NCBI RefSeq assembly: GCF_030719035.1
Contig: NZ_CP132203.1
Span: forward strand, 5,660,501 to 5,724,500
Direction: 5' to 3'
Length of the DNA: 64,000 bases
DNA from: Hahella sp. HNIBRBA332
Lineage (GTDB): Bacteria; Pseudomonadota; Gammaproteobacteria; Pseudomonadales; Oleiphilaceae
Shown here: piece after piece, positions 33,267 to 44,114 of the stretch
How positions within the stretch are numbered: position 1 is the first letter of the stretch
Layout: each line of letters begins with the position of its first letter
Notes under the pieces: generated by a model
What the model was told of the DNA's origin: nothing
Databases searched by the model: none
The model's input: the letters and a program-made list of their open reading frames with translations, nothing else
Translations under genes and position numbers: made by a program

Positions 33267-34094
33267 TCAGCTCAGCTTGCATTCGGCGTTTTCGATATGA
33301 ATTTCCACGCGCCGGTTTTGCGCCCGATGCTCATCACTGTCGTTGGGAACCAGGGGACGAGTCTCCGCCTGCCCGATGGCGCTCACGCGACTGGCGTCGA
33401 GACGTCCATCCAGCACCAGACGATGCACCACGCTCACCGCTCTGGCTGCGGATAAATCCCAGTTGGAACGAAATCTCGCTGACTCGATAGGGCGATCATC
33501 AGTATGGCCGGTCACCAGAATGTCTCCCTTGCAATCAGACAGCACTTCAGTGACTTTCATCAGCACCGGCAGCATGTATAACTTCAACTCTTCGCTGCCG
33601 GACGCAAACGTGGCGCGCTCGGTAAAGCTGAGCACCACCCCCTGGTCGTCGAACTTAATGTCCACCGCCTGATCTTCTATTTCATTCTCCAGCAAACTGA
33701 TCATGCGCGAGGCCAGGCGGTCGTTCTCCATATACGCCGCCTCGCTGACCACCTCCTGGCTAATATCCAGGCTGGGCTCTACGCTGGATTGCGGCGCCGG
33801 TTGCTCCATGTCGCCCTTATCGCGGATTACTGGCTCCATGGGTACGGTAGGCGTGATGTCGCCCCCCAGGGGATACATATCCGGAGCGCCCTGAGACGAG
33901 GGAACCCAGGCCACGCCGAAGGCTTTACTCATGGAGTAGGCGATGGCGCGATACTTTTCCGCGTCCAGACTGGAAAAGCTCAACAGAAGAATGAAAAAGG
34001 TCAGCAGCAGTGTCATAAGATCAGCGAAAGTGACAATCCAGGCTGGCGCGCCGACAGGCAGCAAACCACCGGATTGCTTGCGCGGCTTGATCAT
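33267..34094 (-). CDS. motB: flagellar motor stator protein MotB/PomB-like
   Basis: A 275-aa protein with a single membrane helix containing the ion-binding Asp25 (AWIVTFADLMTLLLTFFILL). A plug/linker region of about 100 residues follows, then a C-terminal OmpA-like peptidoglycan-binding domain with ILVTGHTDDRPIESARFRSN, LSAARAVSVVHRL, and the final QNRRVEIHIE. With MotA it forms the stator that converts ion flow into flagellar torque. Its ATG overlaps the motA stop as ATGA. The pair may be a second, MotCD- or PomAB-type stator; ion choice cannot be decided from sequence alone. No other flagellar genes are nearby. Confidence 0.92.
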   Translation of the reverse strand: MIKPRKQSGGLLPVGAPAWIVTFADLMTLLLTFFILLLSFSSLDAEKYRAIAYSMSKAFGVAWVPSSQGAPDMYPLGGDITPTVPMEPVIRDKGDMEQPAPQSSVEPSLDISQEVVSEAAYMENDRLASRMISLLENEIEDQAVDIKFDDQGVVLSFTERATFASGSEELKLYMLPVLMKVTEVLSDCKGDILVTGHTDDRPIESARFRSNWDLSAARAVSVVHRLVLDGRLDASRVSAIGQAETRPLVPNDSDEHRAQNRRVEIHIENAECKLS

Positions 34095-34879
34095 GTCTCT
34101 TCCTGCGCGGACGCCGATTCATGGATGTCCTCCATGGCGTCCAGCTCAGGCAGATAAGACGCCAACACGTCTTTGATAATGCGCGGATTCAGTCCTTTCA
34201 CCATACTCAGAATACCGCTGATCACGATCATGCGGTTACGGACTTCATCCTGGGTTTTAAGCTGCAGCTTGTCCGCCAGGGGCAATACGATAAGCTGGGC
34301 GATAAACGCGCCATAAAACGTGGTGAGCAAGGCGATCGCCATGGCAGGCCCGATAGAAGAGGGGTCCTGCATGTTATTCAGCATCTGCACCAGTCCCACC
34401 AAGGTGCCCAACATGCCCAACGCCGGCGCCGACTCCCCCAGACCGCGAAACACCTTTTCCGCTGTCTGCAGACGCTCGACAAACTGGTGCGTGTCCTCAA
34501 GCAGGACTTCTTCTATAAATTCCGGGGGATGCCCGTCAACAGCCAGGCCGACGGCTTTACGTAGAAACGGATGGGTAATTTCTACCCGATCCAGTCCCAG
34601 CAGTCCCTGCTTGCGTACGACATCCGCCAGCTGCCGCGCTTCACGATACAGGTCCCATGGATCCTGGGTTTTCTCAAGAAAAGTGGTGGAGAAGGCAAGC
34701 CGCACGCTGCCGAAAAAGTTACGCCAGCGGTATTTCACCAAGGTGACGGCGAAAGAGCCGAAGACCACTATCATCAACCCGGGAACATTGACGAAGTCCC
34801 AAAGCTCGGAGCCGGAAGCCACCGCTCCCAGCACCACGCCCATTCCGAACAAAAGCCCCACCCAGGTGAGTATATCCAT
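34091..34879 (-). CDS. motA: flagellar motor stator protein MotA/PomA-like
   Basis: A 262-aa inner-membrane protein with four helices: residues ~4-22, ~30-48, ~150-170 and ~180-200. The start MDILTWVGLLFGMGVVLGAV and the third-helix block APALGMLGTLVGLVQMLNNM are typical of the PomA branch. The cytoplasmic loop (~50-145) carries the charged residues that contact FliG. The C-terminal tail has NRMIVISGILSMVKGLNPRI. It forms the stator with MotB, whose gene overlaps it by 4 bp. Confidence 0.93.
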   Translation of the reverse strand: MDILTWVGLLFGMGVVLGAVASGSELWDFVNVPGLMIVVFGSFAVTLVKYRWRNFFGSVRLAFSTTFLEKTQDPWDLYREARQLADVVRKQGLLGLDRVEITHPFLRKAVGLAVDGHPPEFIEEVLLEDTHQFVERLQTAEKVFRGLGESAPALGMLGTLVGLVQMLNNMQDPSSIGPAMAIALLTTFYGAFIAQLIVLPLADKLQLKTQDEVRNRMIVISGILSMVKGLNPRIIKDVLASYLPELDAMEDIHESASAQEET

Positions 34880-34988
34880 GTTGACCGTCCATACTTCACG
34901 ATGCTCAAGTAACTGGCCAAGATCCGCCCAAAGCGGGCCTAAGCGCTTAAAATCATTAGCTTAAGCATAGTCAAAGTTGACGGTGGCG

Positions 34989-35801
34989 CTAATCTCCCTG
35001 TCGCAGCGCCGCCAGCACTGGAGCAGTATCCGGACGTACGCCGCGCCACAGATAAAAGGCGGCGGCGGCTTGCTCCACTAACATGCCGAGCCCATCACAG
35101 CATTGCCCTGCGCCGCGCGCTTTGGCCCAGGCGACGAATGCCGTGTCGCGCAGGCTGTACATCATGTCGTAGGTAAAGGTGTGAGACGCGATAACAGCAT
35201 CTGGTAGAGGAGGAGTATCACCCGCCAGACTCGCGGAAGTGCCGTTAATGACCACGTCGAAAGGGCCTTCCAAATCCGCGAACGCACTGGCGCTGACCGA
35301 TCCATTGCGACCAAAGATGCGCGCCAGGTCCTCCGCCTTGGATAAAGTGCGGTTGGCGACCACAATGGAGGCGGGACCTTCATCCAACAGCGGCGCCATG
35401 ACGCCTTTAACCGCCCCGCCGGCTCCAACCAGCAGAATCTTCTTACCGCTTAACGCGACGCCCTGATTGACGCAGATATCGCGAACTAAGCCTTCGCCGT
35501 CGGTATTGTCGCCGAACAAACGCCCATCCCGTTGCAACAAGGTATTGACGGCGCCGGCAAGCTCCGCCCGATGCGAGCGCTCACTGACAATATTCCACGC
35601 CTGCTCCTTAAAGGGCACAGTAACGTTCACCCCCTTGCCGCCGCCGATAAAAAACGACTCCACGGTTTCCCTGAAGCCGTCCAGGGGAGCCTGGATCGCC
35701 GTGTATTCCAAACTTTCACCAGTCTGCTGCGCGAACATCCCGTGAATTTTAGGGGACTTGCTATGGCTGACCGGATTGCCGACCACCGCGTACATATCCA
35801 T
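34989..35801 (-). CDS. aroE: shikimate dehydrogenase
   Basis: A 270-aa NADPH-dependent enzyme of the shikimate pathway, reducing 3-dehydroshikimate. The substrate-binding N-terminus is MYAVVGNPVSHSKSPKIHGM. The catalytic Lys/Asp are in VNVTVPFKEQAWN and ALSGxx / GDNTDGEG. The nucleotide-binding loop is LLVGAGGAVKGVMAP with NRT downstream. The C-terminal GLGMLVEQAAAAFYLWRGV is conserved. It is the last gene of the lysM-dprA-tsaC-hemF-aroE run, 48 bp after hemF. Confidence 0.96.
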   Translation of the reverse strand: MDMYAVVGNPVSHSKSPKIHGMFAQQTGESLEYTAIQAPLDGFRETVESFFIGGGKGVNVTVPFKEQAWNIVSERSHRAELAGAVNTLLQRDGRLFGDNTDGEGLVRDICVNQGVALSGKKILLVGAGGAVKGVMAPLLDEGPASIVVANRTLSKAEDLARIFGRNGSVSASAFADLEGPFDVVINGTSASLAGDTPPLPDAVIASHTFTYDMMYSLRDTAFVAWAKARGAGQCCDGLGMLVEQAAAAFYLWRGVRPDTAPVLAALRQGD

Positions 35802-35849
35802 GCTATACCTGCCTTTATTTGCGCTGTTTTGGGTTTTGGCGTTGCGGGA

Positions 35850-37320
<1,471 letters not shown>

Positions 37321-37409
37321 GTTTTGCCCCTCCAGATACCAATCTGGCGCAAAGTAACCGAAGGCGACCGTGGGGGCAAGCTCTAAGGGTGTCTATGGGA
37401 GGTGGATAG

Positions 37410-38579
37410 CTAGCGGGCATTGCGAATGAAGCCTCCCGCAACTTCCTGAACCCAGCCTTCCAGTTCCAATTCAATCAATACGCTTCTGATTTCAGCGATA
37501 GACAGGCCAGTTCTCTCCACCAATGCATCTGGCTGCGTACAATCGTAGCCCATCCCTTTGAGCACCACCTCTGCTTGCTCAGACAGGAGGCCCAGCGACG
37601 CCGGCTCCGGCTGGCTCTGTTGGCCTGGGAATTCTTCCGCAGCGAACACAGTGGTCCAGGGCTCATTTAGAGAGCGGTACAACCCCATCAACGCGGGCAA
37701 TTCGGCGAGTATATCGTCGGTACACTCCACCAGCTTCGCTCCCTGTTTGATCAGGTGATGGCAACCACGCGCCTGTGGATTGTGGATAGAACCGGGTATG
37801 GCGAAGACTTCCCTGTGTTGCTCCAAGGCATTGCGCGCAGTAATCAACGAGCCGCTGCGCAAACTGGCCTCCACCACCAGCGTTCCAAGCGACAAGCCGC
37901 TGATAATGCGATTCCGCTTGGGAAAGTGCTGCGACCTGGGTTGCGTGTCCGGCGGAAACTCACTGACCAGCAAACCGTTCTCCATCATTTTTTGGGCAAG
38001 GTCACGATGCTTGGCGGGATAGATGACATGCAAACCCGACCCCAGCACGCCAATTGTCGATCCCAATGTTCCCAGTGCTCCTGCATGAGCAGAGCCATCT
38101 ATGCCCGCCGCCAAACCGCTGGTAATGGTAAAACCGCTCTCTCCCAAAGAGCGGGCGAACTGACGCGCCGTTTCCTGACCATGCACACTTGGGTTGCGAG
38201 ATCCCACCATGGCGATCTGCGGCTGGTGAATCAGCTCATGCCGACCCCGTGCGTATAGCACCGCAGGAGGATCAGGCAATAAGCGCAGCAAACTGGGGTA
38301 ATCAGCGTCAGGTAATAAAAACAGACGGCTCCCCGCCTGCTCGCTCCATCTCAGAGTACTCGCCACCTGAGCATTGATTGGGCGGTCGCCATATGCAATC
38401 ACTTTCTCTATGGCGCGCCACAGTTCAGTAGAAAATGACAGGCTGGAGGAGACGCCTAATTGAAAGTCATCAGGCTGTGACGATTCTTCAAAATGTTGCG
38501 CAAGCAGGGCAAGACGACTATCACCCAAAGTAGGAACTGTAGTGAGGTTTAACCAGACAATAGGAGTCAGAGTAGACAT
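37410..38579 (-). CDS. dprA: DNA-processing protein DprA
   Basis: A 389-aa protein that protects incoming single-stranded DNA and loads RecA during natural transformation. It has an N-terminal helical region (~1-90), a Rossmann-like DprA core with AMVGSRNPSVHGQETARQFA, FTITSGLAAGIDGSAHAGAL and STIGVLGSGLHVIYPAKHRD, then RNRIISGLSLGTLVVEASLR and the GSLITARNALEQHREVFAIP block. A C-terminal winged-helix domain (~325-389) follows. The start is ATG 38579 with AAGGATG; an ATG-less extension of 10 codons is rejected. Located between the LysM gene and tsaC. Confidence 0.94.
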   Translation of the reverse strand: MSTLTPIVWLNLTTVPTLGDSRLALLAQHFEESSQPDDFQLGVSSSLSFSTELWRAIEKVIAYGDRPINAQVASTLRWSEQAGSRLFLLPDADYPSLLRLLPDPPAVLYARGRHELIHQPQIAMVGSRNPSVHGQETARQFARSLGESGFTITSGLAAGIDGSAHAGALGTLGSTIGVLGSGLHVIYPAKHRDLAQKMMENGLLVSEFPPDTQPRSQHFPKRNRIISGLSLGTLVVEASLRSGSLITARNALEQHREVFAIPGSIHNPQARGCHHLIKQGAKLVECTDDILAELPALMGLYRSLNEPWTTVFAAEEFPGQQSQPEPASLGLLSEQAEVVLKGMGYDCTQPDALVERTGLSIAEIRSVLIELELEGWVQEVAGGFIRNAR

Positions 38580-38638
38580 TGGATCATCCTTGATCGGTTG
38601 AGACGCCACAGCTCGCGGCGTCTCAGAGAATTAACACA

Positions 38639-39667
38639 TTATGGATTACGAACTTCGTCCATTATAGCAAGCGGACGCTCGGCTTTTAAGATCAGTCCAT
38701 AGCTGACTTTCTCAAATGTGCGGAACACCATCAGTAAACCTGCGCGATCAGCCGGCAACAGGAGTATTTCCTTGGTGTAAGGGTCACGAACTTGTTCGCC
38801 CGCTTTGTATACAGCCAACACATTGCCCACTTTCAAACCTTCGCGCTCGCCTTTATTAATCACAACCACATCGTACTGACCAATCTGGCTCACCCCATCG
38901 ATAACCGAAATCATCTTTCCATGGATATCGCCATCAGGATTGCTGGGGTAGAACGTAGAGTTAATCTCTCGATCTTCTTCTTGCAACAAGCGGTCGCCCT
39001 GACGAATTTCTTCTTTTGACCGACGAATCTGCACAGTCTGTACATCATCCTGCTGAGCTACAATTTTACCAACCGCAATTGAGCGCGCCTGAATACCCAA
39101 AAACTCTTTAGTATCAGGGTCAACGTACACTTCATCGCGACGATAAATACCATATGATGCTTCCAGCACAGCATCGCCTCTGGCGTAAACCTGATCGCCG
39201 GAACCTACAATCAGGTTTCCTTTTTTACCCAACAGCACATAAGGCGCATTGTTTAACTCTTCTTCAGTCACGATGCGACTGTCAGTGAGAAAAGGATTGA
39301 TGGCTTCAAGCGGAATAGCGGGAATGGCGCTTTCCAACGGCGTAATGCGTTTTTTCGGGGATAATTTCACCGTACGGCCAATATCGCCGCGCTGCGCGAT
39401 GGTGACATGTGGTTTGCCGTCGATATACACCAAAGCCAACACGTCGCCGGGGAAAATCAAATGGGGGTTTTCTATTTGCGGATTAACATGCCAGATCTCC
39501 GGCCAATACCAGGGATTCCGCAAAAAGCGCGAAGATATATCCCACAAAGTATCACCTTTGACGACGGTGTAGCGATCTGGATGGTCATCGCGTAGCTCAG
39601 GCGCGGCCAGCGCAAACTGGCTCAACGTTAGCATCACTACGAACACAAAGGACAGCAGTTTCCTCAT
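38639..39667 (-). CDS. LysM-domain secreted protein
   Basis: A 342-aa protein with a signal peptide (cleavage near ALAAPE, residue ~21) and an N-terminal LysM domain (~32-82: YTVVKGDTLWDISSRFLRNP, then WPEIWHVNPQIENPHLIFPG) that binds peptidoglycan. A family-specific C-terminal region of about 250 residues follows, with VLLGKKGNLIVGSGDQVYAR. This architecture is the conserved LysM gene upstream of dprA in Pseudomonas. AAGGGA precedes the ATG. It is divergent from def across 163 bp. It probably acts in cell-wall maintenance; the exact role is unknown. Confidence 0.92.
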   Translation of the reverse strand: MRKLLSFVFVVMLTLSQFALAAPELRDDHPDRYTVVKGDTLWDISSRFLRNPWYWPEIWHVNPQIENPHLIFPGDVLALVYIDGKPHVTIAQRGDIGRTVKLSPKKRITPLESAIPAIPLEAINPFLTDSRIVTEEELNNAPYVLLGKKGNLIVGSGDQVYARGDAVLEASYGIYRRDEVYVDPDTKEFLGIQARSIAVGKIVAQQDDVQTVQIRRSKEEIRQGDRLLQEEDREINSTFYPSNPDGDIHGKMISVIDGVSQIGQYDVVVINKGEREGLKVGNVLAVYKAGEQVRDPYTKEILLLPADRAGLLMVFRTFEKVSYGLILKAERPLAIMDEVRNP

Positions 39668-39750
39668 GATACATTCCCTTAGGTCATAACCGGGCAGTTT
39701 GGGATGAAATCAGGCTATAATGACGATTAGCCTATTCAATTTTGTTTAGT

Positions 39751-39779
39751 TTGTACTCATTCTTACACTAATAGATAAT
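39751..39779 (+). promoter_or_regulatory. candidate sigma-70 promoter of def
   Basis: TTGTAC (39751-39756) is separated by 17 bp from GATAAT (39774-39779), about 50 bp before the def ATG. The -10 is good and the -35 only half matches. The flanks are A+T-rich, as expected. Confidence 0.4.
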
Positions 39780-39830
39780 ACTAGCAGGCGTTATCCAATC
39801 TGTAATGGAAATTTTTTCACAAATTTAATT

Positions 39831-40337
39831 ATGAGTAAGCTCCAAATTCTTGAATTTCCTGACCCTAGGCTGCGAACAGTAGCCAAGCCAGTGCAAACCT
39901 TTGACGCGGCTTTGGGTCAGTTAATCGACGACATGTTTGAGACCATGTATGAGGCCCCCGGAATAGGGTTGGCCGCCACCCAGGTGGACGTCCACAAGCG
40001 CATCGTAGTAATTGATGTGTCCGAGGACAAATCCGAACCTATGGTGTTTATCAACCCCGACATCGAAGTATTGGACGGCGAACCCGAAGAAATGCAGGAA
40101 GGATGCTTGTCCGTCCCGGGCTTCTACGAGTCGGTCACACGGATTCCCCACGTCAAGATCAGAGCACAGGATCGTAACGGCGAATCCTACGAGATGGAAG
40201 CCCGCGGCCTGCTCGCGGTATGCCTCCAGCATGAGGTTGATCATCTCAACGGCAAACTGTACGTCGACTACCTGAGTAATGTTAAACGGACTCGAATCCG
40301 GAAGAAACTGGAAAAGCAGCATAAAATGCGCGCATAA
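39831..40337 (+). CDS. def: peptide deformylase
   Basis: A 168-aa iron/zinc hydrolase that removes the formyl group from nascent proteins. All three signature motifs are present: [10 protein letters not shown] (motif 1, ~residues 44-53), EGCLSVPGF (metal ligand Cys92) and QHEVDHLNG (metal ligands His134 and His138, catalytic Glu135). The C-terminal tail [16 protein letters not shown] is typical of the gammaproteobacterial form. It heads the def-fmt-rsmB-trkA-trkH run. A terminator lies between it and fmt. Confidence 0.97.
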   Translation: MSKLQILEFPDPRLRTVAKPVQTFDAALGQLIDDMFETMYEAPGIGLAATQVDVHKRIVVIDVSEDKSEPMVFINPDIEVLDGEPEEMQEGCLSVPGFYESVTRIPHVKIRAQDRNGESYEMEARGLLAVCLQHEVDHLNGKLYVDYLSNVKRTRIRKKLEKQHKMRA

Positions 40338-40360
40338 GTCCACATTTCCGAAAGATTTTT

Positions 40361-40389
40361 AACCGCCCACCCAGGCGGTTTTTGTTTTT
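40361..40389 (+). terminator. hairpin between def and fmt
   Basis: AACCGCC (40361-40367) and GGCGGTT (40374-40380) pair perfectly around a 6-nt loop and are followed by TTTGTTTTT. It has the form of an intrinsic terminator inside the def-fmt unit, so it may attenuate rather than end transcription, or fmt may have its own promoter. Confidence 0.75.
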
Positions 40390-40404
40390 AAGGCCTGAAA
40401 CTTC

Positions 40405-41361
40405 ATGTCATCACCCCTGAAAGTTATTTTCGCCGGCACCCCAGACTTCGCCGCCTCCGCACTGCAAGCGCTACTGGACGCCAACTATCAGATTGTCGCC
40501 GTATATACTCAGCCTGACCGTCCCGCCGGCCGTGGCAACAAGCTTCTTCCTGGTCCTGTGAAACAGCTTGCGCTTAAACACGATATTCCAGTGGAGCAGC
40601 CGTTGAACTTCAAAAATGAAGAAGATCGTCAACGCCTGCGCGATTATGACGCTGACGTGATGGTCGTGGCCGCCTATGGAATCATCCTGCCCCAATCGGT
40701 GCTGGACGCTCCCAAGCATGGCTGTCTCAATATCCACGCCTCACTGTTGCCGCGCTGGCGTGGCGCCGCGCCAATTCAGCGCGCAATTATCGCTGGAGAT
40801 AAAGAATCCGGCATCACGATCATGCAAATGGAAGCGGGTCTGGATACAGGACCGATGCTGCTCAAAACCGTCACGCCAATCACTGTTGACGACACAGGCC
40901 GCACCCTGCACGACCGCTTGGCGCAAATGGGCGGAGCAGCCATTGTGGAAGCGCTGTCGCTGTTGCAGGAAGGCAAACTACAAGGTGAAAGGCAACAAGA
41001 CGATCTGGCCACCTATGCCCACAAGCTGCAAAAAGAAGAAGCCCGTATCGATTGGTCAGAGTCTGCAGCGCTGATTCAACGCAAAATCGCCGCTTTCAAT
41101 CCCTGGCCGGTGTGTTTTACCGAAGATAACGGACAAACTATCCGCATTTGGGCGGCAAGCGCCTCCGCCGAAGATAGCAATGCGCAACCGGGGACGATTC
41201 TTGAACGCACGGCGGAAGCGGTCAAAGTGGCTTGCGGCGAAGGCGTGCTGTCCATCACCAGTCTGCAGCTGCCCGGCGGCAAGCCCATCAGTTGCCAGGA
41301 CCTGATCAACGGCGGCAAGCCCTTGATGCAATTAGGCCAGATCCTGGAGTTAAACGGCTGA
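40405..41361 (+). CDS. fmt: methionyl-tRNA formyltransferase
   Basis: A 318-aa enzyme that formylates the initiator Met-tRNA with 10-formyl-THF. The N-terminal hydrolase-like domain has VIFAGTPDFAASALQALLDA, YTQPDRPAGRGNKLLPGPVK (tRNA-contact loop), and GCLNIHASLLPRWRGAAPIQ with catalytic Asn/His, followed by GITIMQMEAGLDTGPML containing the catalytic Asp. A C-terminal OB-fold (~residues 205-315) binds tRNA. It lies one base before rsmB. Confidence 0.97.
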   Translation: MSSPLKVIFAGTPDFAASALQALLDANYQIVAVYTQPDRPAGRGNKLLPGPVKQLALKHDIPVEQPLNFKNEEDRQRLRDYDADVMVVAAYGIILPQSVLDAPKHGCLNIHASLLPRWRGAAPIQRAIIAGDKESGITIMQMEAGLDTGPMLLKTVTPITVDDTGRTLHDRLAQMGGAAIVEALSLLQEGKLQGERQQDDLATYAHKLQKEEARIDWSESAALIQRKIAAFNPWPVCFTEDNGQTIRIWAASASAEDSNAQPGTILERTAEAVKVACGEGVLSITSLQLPGGKPISCQDLINGGKPLMQLGQILELNG

Positions 41362-41362
41362 T

Positions 41363-42706
41363 ATGAAGCGACGCAAAACTCTCAGCGCCCGCGCAGCGGC
41401 AGCTAAAACCCTGCGCGCAGTGGCGGAAGAAGGACGCTCTCTGTCCGCCGCGATGGCGCCCGCTCTGGAACAGGTCGAGGAAAATGACCGTAGCTTTCTG
41501 CAAGCGCTGTGCTATGGCGCTTGCAGACATTACCTGACCTTGGAGCATTGGCTGGGGCTGCTATTGCGTCAGCCCATCAAGGCCAAAGAACGGGATATAC
41601 ATTTCCTTCTGCTCAGCGGCCTGCATCAACTGGCGTTTATGGATAAACCCGCTCACGTCAGCATCAATGAAACCGTTAATGTCACCAAGGAGCTCAACAA
41701 GCTCTGGGCCACCAAATTGGTCAACGGCGTACTCCGCAGTTTTCAACGCCGCAAGGACGAACTGCTGGCGCACATCGACGCGGACCCAAGTCTCCGCTAC
41801 GCGATGCCGCGCTGGTTACTGGACAAATTAGCCGCCGATTATCCTCAACAGCTTGACGAGTTGCTGGCCGCCAGTAACGCCCAGGCCCCGCTGACGTTAC
41901 GAGTCAATTTGCAGAAAGTTCAGCGGGAAGACTATCTGCAGCAATTGCGTCAGGCGGAAGTGGAAGCCCACCTCTGCGAATGGGTGGAAACCGGCATCCA
42001 GTGTGAACAGGCAGTGGATGTAAACTGTCTGCCGGGATTCTTCGACGCCGGCTTGTGCTCTGTTCAGGATGAAGCGGCGCAACTCAGCGCCGCCCTGATG
42101 GACCCGCAGCCCAATGAGCGGGTGCTTGACGCCTGCTGCGCGCCAGGAGGCAAAACCGCTGCGCTATTGGAGCGTTGTCCGGATATCTCCGTGACCGCCG
42201 TAGATGTCGATCCTGAGCGCCAACTTCGCACTCGCGATACGCTGCAGCGTCTGCAATTGAACGCAGATGTGCGCACCGCGGATGTCGGCGACCTGCAACA
42301 ATGGTGGGACGGGACGCCATTCGACCGCATTCTGCTCGACGCGCCATGCAGCGCGACCGGCGTGATACGTCGTCACCCCGACATCAAGCTGCTGCGCCGC
42401 AGCGAAGATATTCCCCAGCTCGCGGAGCTGCAATTGAAGCTGCTGCGAACGTTATGGACTACCCTGAAACCTGGGGGCCTATTAGTCTATGCGACCTGTT
42501 CTATTCTTAAAGAAGAGAATGGGCATATAATTGAACGCTTTATCGCCGACGCTACGGACGCGGAGGTCTTACCGATTGAAGGGAAATATGGAATTCAGTC
42601 GTCTTTCGGAGTGCAGCTTTTGCCGGTGACTGGCGGCCATGACGGCTTTTTCTACGCCAGATTGCGGAAACAACCAACACCGAAAGTCTCAGCTGTGGAC
42701 GCTTAG
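41363..42706 (+). CDS. rsmB: 16S rRNA m5C967 methyltransferase
   Basis: A 447-aa protein. The N-terminal NusB-like RNA-binding domain (~1-140) includes [20 protein letters not shown] and [15 protein letters not shown]. The SAM-dependent methyltransferase domain follows with [35 protein letters not shown] (motif I), [19 protein letters not shown] (catalytic-cycle Cys) and [14 protein letters not shown] (nucleophilic Cys). Both catalytic cysteines are in place. Its ATG lies one base after the fmt stop, and its stop one base before trkA. Confidence 0.96.
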   Translation: MKRRKTLSARAAAAKTLRAVAEEGRSLSAAMAPALEQVEENDRSFLQALCYGACRHYLTLEHWLGLLLRQPIKAKERDIHFLLLSGLHQLAFMDKPAHVSINETVNVTKELNKLWATKLVNGVLRSFQRRKDELLAHIDADPSLRYAMPRWLLDKLAADYPQQLDELLAASNAQAPLTLRVNLQKVQREDYLQQLRQAEVEAHLCEWVETGIQCEQAVDVNCLPGFFDAGLCSVQDEAAQLSAALMDPQPNERVLDACCAPGGKTAALLERCPDISVTAVDVDPERQLRTRDTLQRLQLNADVRTADVGDLQQWWDGTPFDRILLDAPCSATGVIRRHPDIKLLRRSEDIPQLAELQLKLLRTLWTTLKPGGLLVYATCSILKEENGHIIERFIADATDAEVLPIEGKYGIQSSFGVQLLPVTGGHDGFFYARLRKQPTPKVSAVDA

Positions 42707-42707
42707 C

Positions 42708-44081
42708 ATGAAAATCATAATTCTTGGCGCCGGCCAAGTTGGGGGAACCCTCGCGGAAAACCTGGCCAGCGAGGCGAATGACATCACCGTGGTGGACTCC
42801 AATCCCCAGCGCCTGCGCTCTTTGCAGGACCGGCTGGATATCCGCACCGTGCAGGGACAGGCTTCCTATCCCAACATCCTGAAACAGGCGGGGGCGGACG
42901 ACGCGGATATGCTGATCGCCGTCACCAACAGCGATGAAGTCAATATGGTGGCCTGTCAGGTCGCCTTCACGTTGTTCAAGACGCCAACCAAAATCAGCCG
43001 GGTGCGTACCTCCGCTTACCTCACCAAGAAAGGCCTGTTCAATACTGAAGCCTTTCCCATTGACGTCATTATCAGCCCGGAGCAGGTAGTAACCGAGCAC
43101 ATCACCCGCCTGATTGAGAATCCCGGCGCCTTGCAGGTGCTGGATTTCTCCAAAGGGCTAGTGCGGCTGGTTGGCATCAAAGCCACCAAAGGCGGTCCCT
43201 TGATCGGCCACGAACTGGCCTACCTGCGTCAGCATCTACCGCATATCGATACCCGCGTCGCGGCCATATATCGCAAGGACAGAGCCATTATCCCTCAAGG
43301 CGACACGGTCATTGAGGAAAATGACGAGGTCTTCTTCATCGCCGCGCGGGATAATATCCGCAAGGTCATGAGCGAGCTACAGCCGCTGGAGAAACCGTAC
43401 CGTCGCATCATGATCGCCGGCGGCGGCAATATTGGGGCGCGGCTGGCGGAAACGCTGGAAGGGCGCTATCAAGTCAAACTGATTGAACACAATCAGGACC
43501 GTTGCATCCAGCTCTCTGAAGAACTGAACAAGACCATCGTGTTACACGGCAATGCGGCCTACAAAGAGCTGTTGCTGGAAGAAAACATCGAAGACACAGA
43601 TGTTTTCTGCGCCGTCACCAACGACGACGAGGCCAATATTATGGCTTCCATGCTGGCCAAGCGGCTTGGCGTGCGTAAGGTGATGACCTTGATCAACAAC
43701 CCGGATTACGTCGATCTGATACAGGGCGGCGAAATCGATGTCGCTATTTCGCCACAGCAAACCACCATCGGCAGCTTGCTCACGCATGTAAGGAGAGGCG
43801 ATGTAGTGAGCGCACACTCACTTCGACGCGGAGCAGCGGAAACCATTGAGGCGATCGCTCACGGCGACCATCGCTCCTCCAAAGTGGTAGGCAAACGTCT
43901 GGATGAGATTTCGCTGCCCGCGGGCTCGACAATCGGCGCGATTGTAAGACGGGGCGAGGTGTTGATCGCTCACGACCACCTGCGTATTCAACCGGATGAT
44001 CACGTCATTCTGTTCGTGGTGGATAAACGCAGAATCGCCGAAGTTGAACGCCTGTTCCAGGTGGGACTCGCATTCTTTTAA
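42708..44081 (+). CDS. trkA: Trk potassium uptake regulatory protein TrkA
   Basis: A 457-aa cytoplasmic NAD(H)-binding subunit that gates the TrkH channel. It is two tandem RCK units, each with an N-terminal Rossmann half ([20 protein letters not shown] at 1-21 and [20 protein letters not shown] at ~233) and a TrkA-C half. The start ATG 42708 lies one base after the rsmB stop; a longer frame inside rsmB is rejected. It is followed 33 bp downstream by trkH. Confidence 0.96.
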   Translation: MKIIILGAGQVGGTLAENLASEANDITVVDSNPQRLRSLQDRLDIRTVQGQASYPNILKQAGADDADMLIAVTNSDEVNMVACQVAFTLFKTPTKISRVRTSAYLTKKGLFNTEAFPIDVIISPEQVVTEHITRLIENPGALQVLDFSKGLVRLVGIKATKGGPLIGHELAYLRQHLPHIDTRVAAIYRKDRAIIPQGDTVIEENDEVFFIAARDNIRKVMSELQPLEKPYRRIMIAGGGNIGARLAETLEGRYQVKLIEHNQDRCIQLSEELNKTIVLHGNAAYKELLLEENIEDTDVFCAVTNDDEANIMASMLAKRLGVRKVMTLINNPDYVDLIQGGEIDVAISPQQTTIGSLLTHVRRGDVVSAHSLRRGAAETIEAIAHGDHRSSKVVGKRLDEISLPAGSTIGAIVRRGEVLIAHDHLRIQPDDHVILFVVDKRRIAEVERLFQVGLAFF

Positions 44082-44114
44082 CGCATTTACAAAAAATAAG
44101 CGTACGACAAATCA

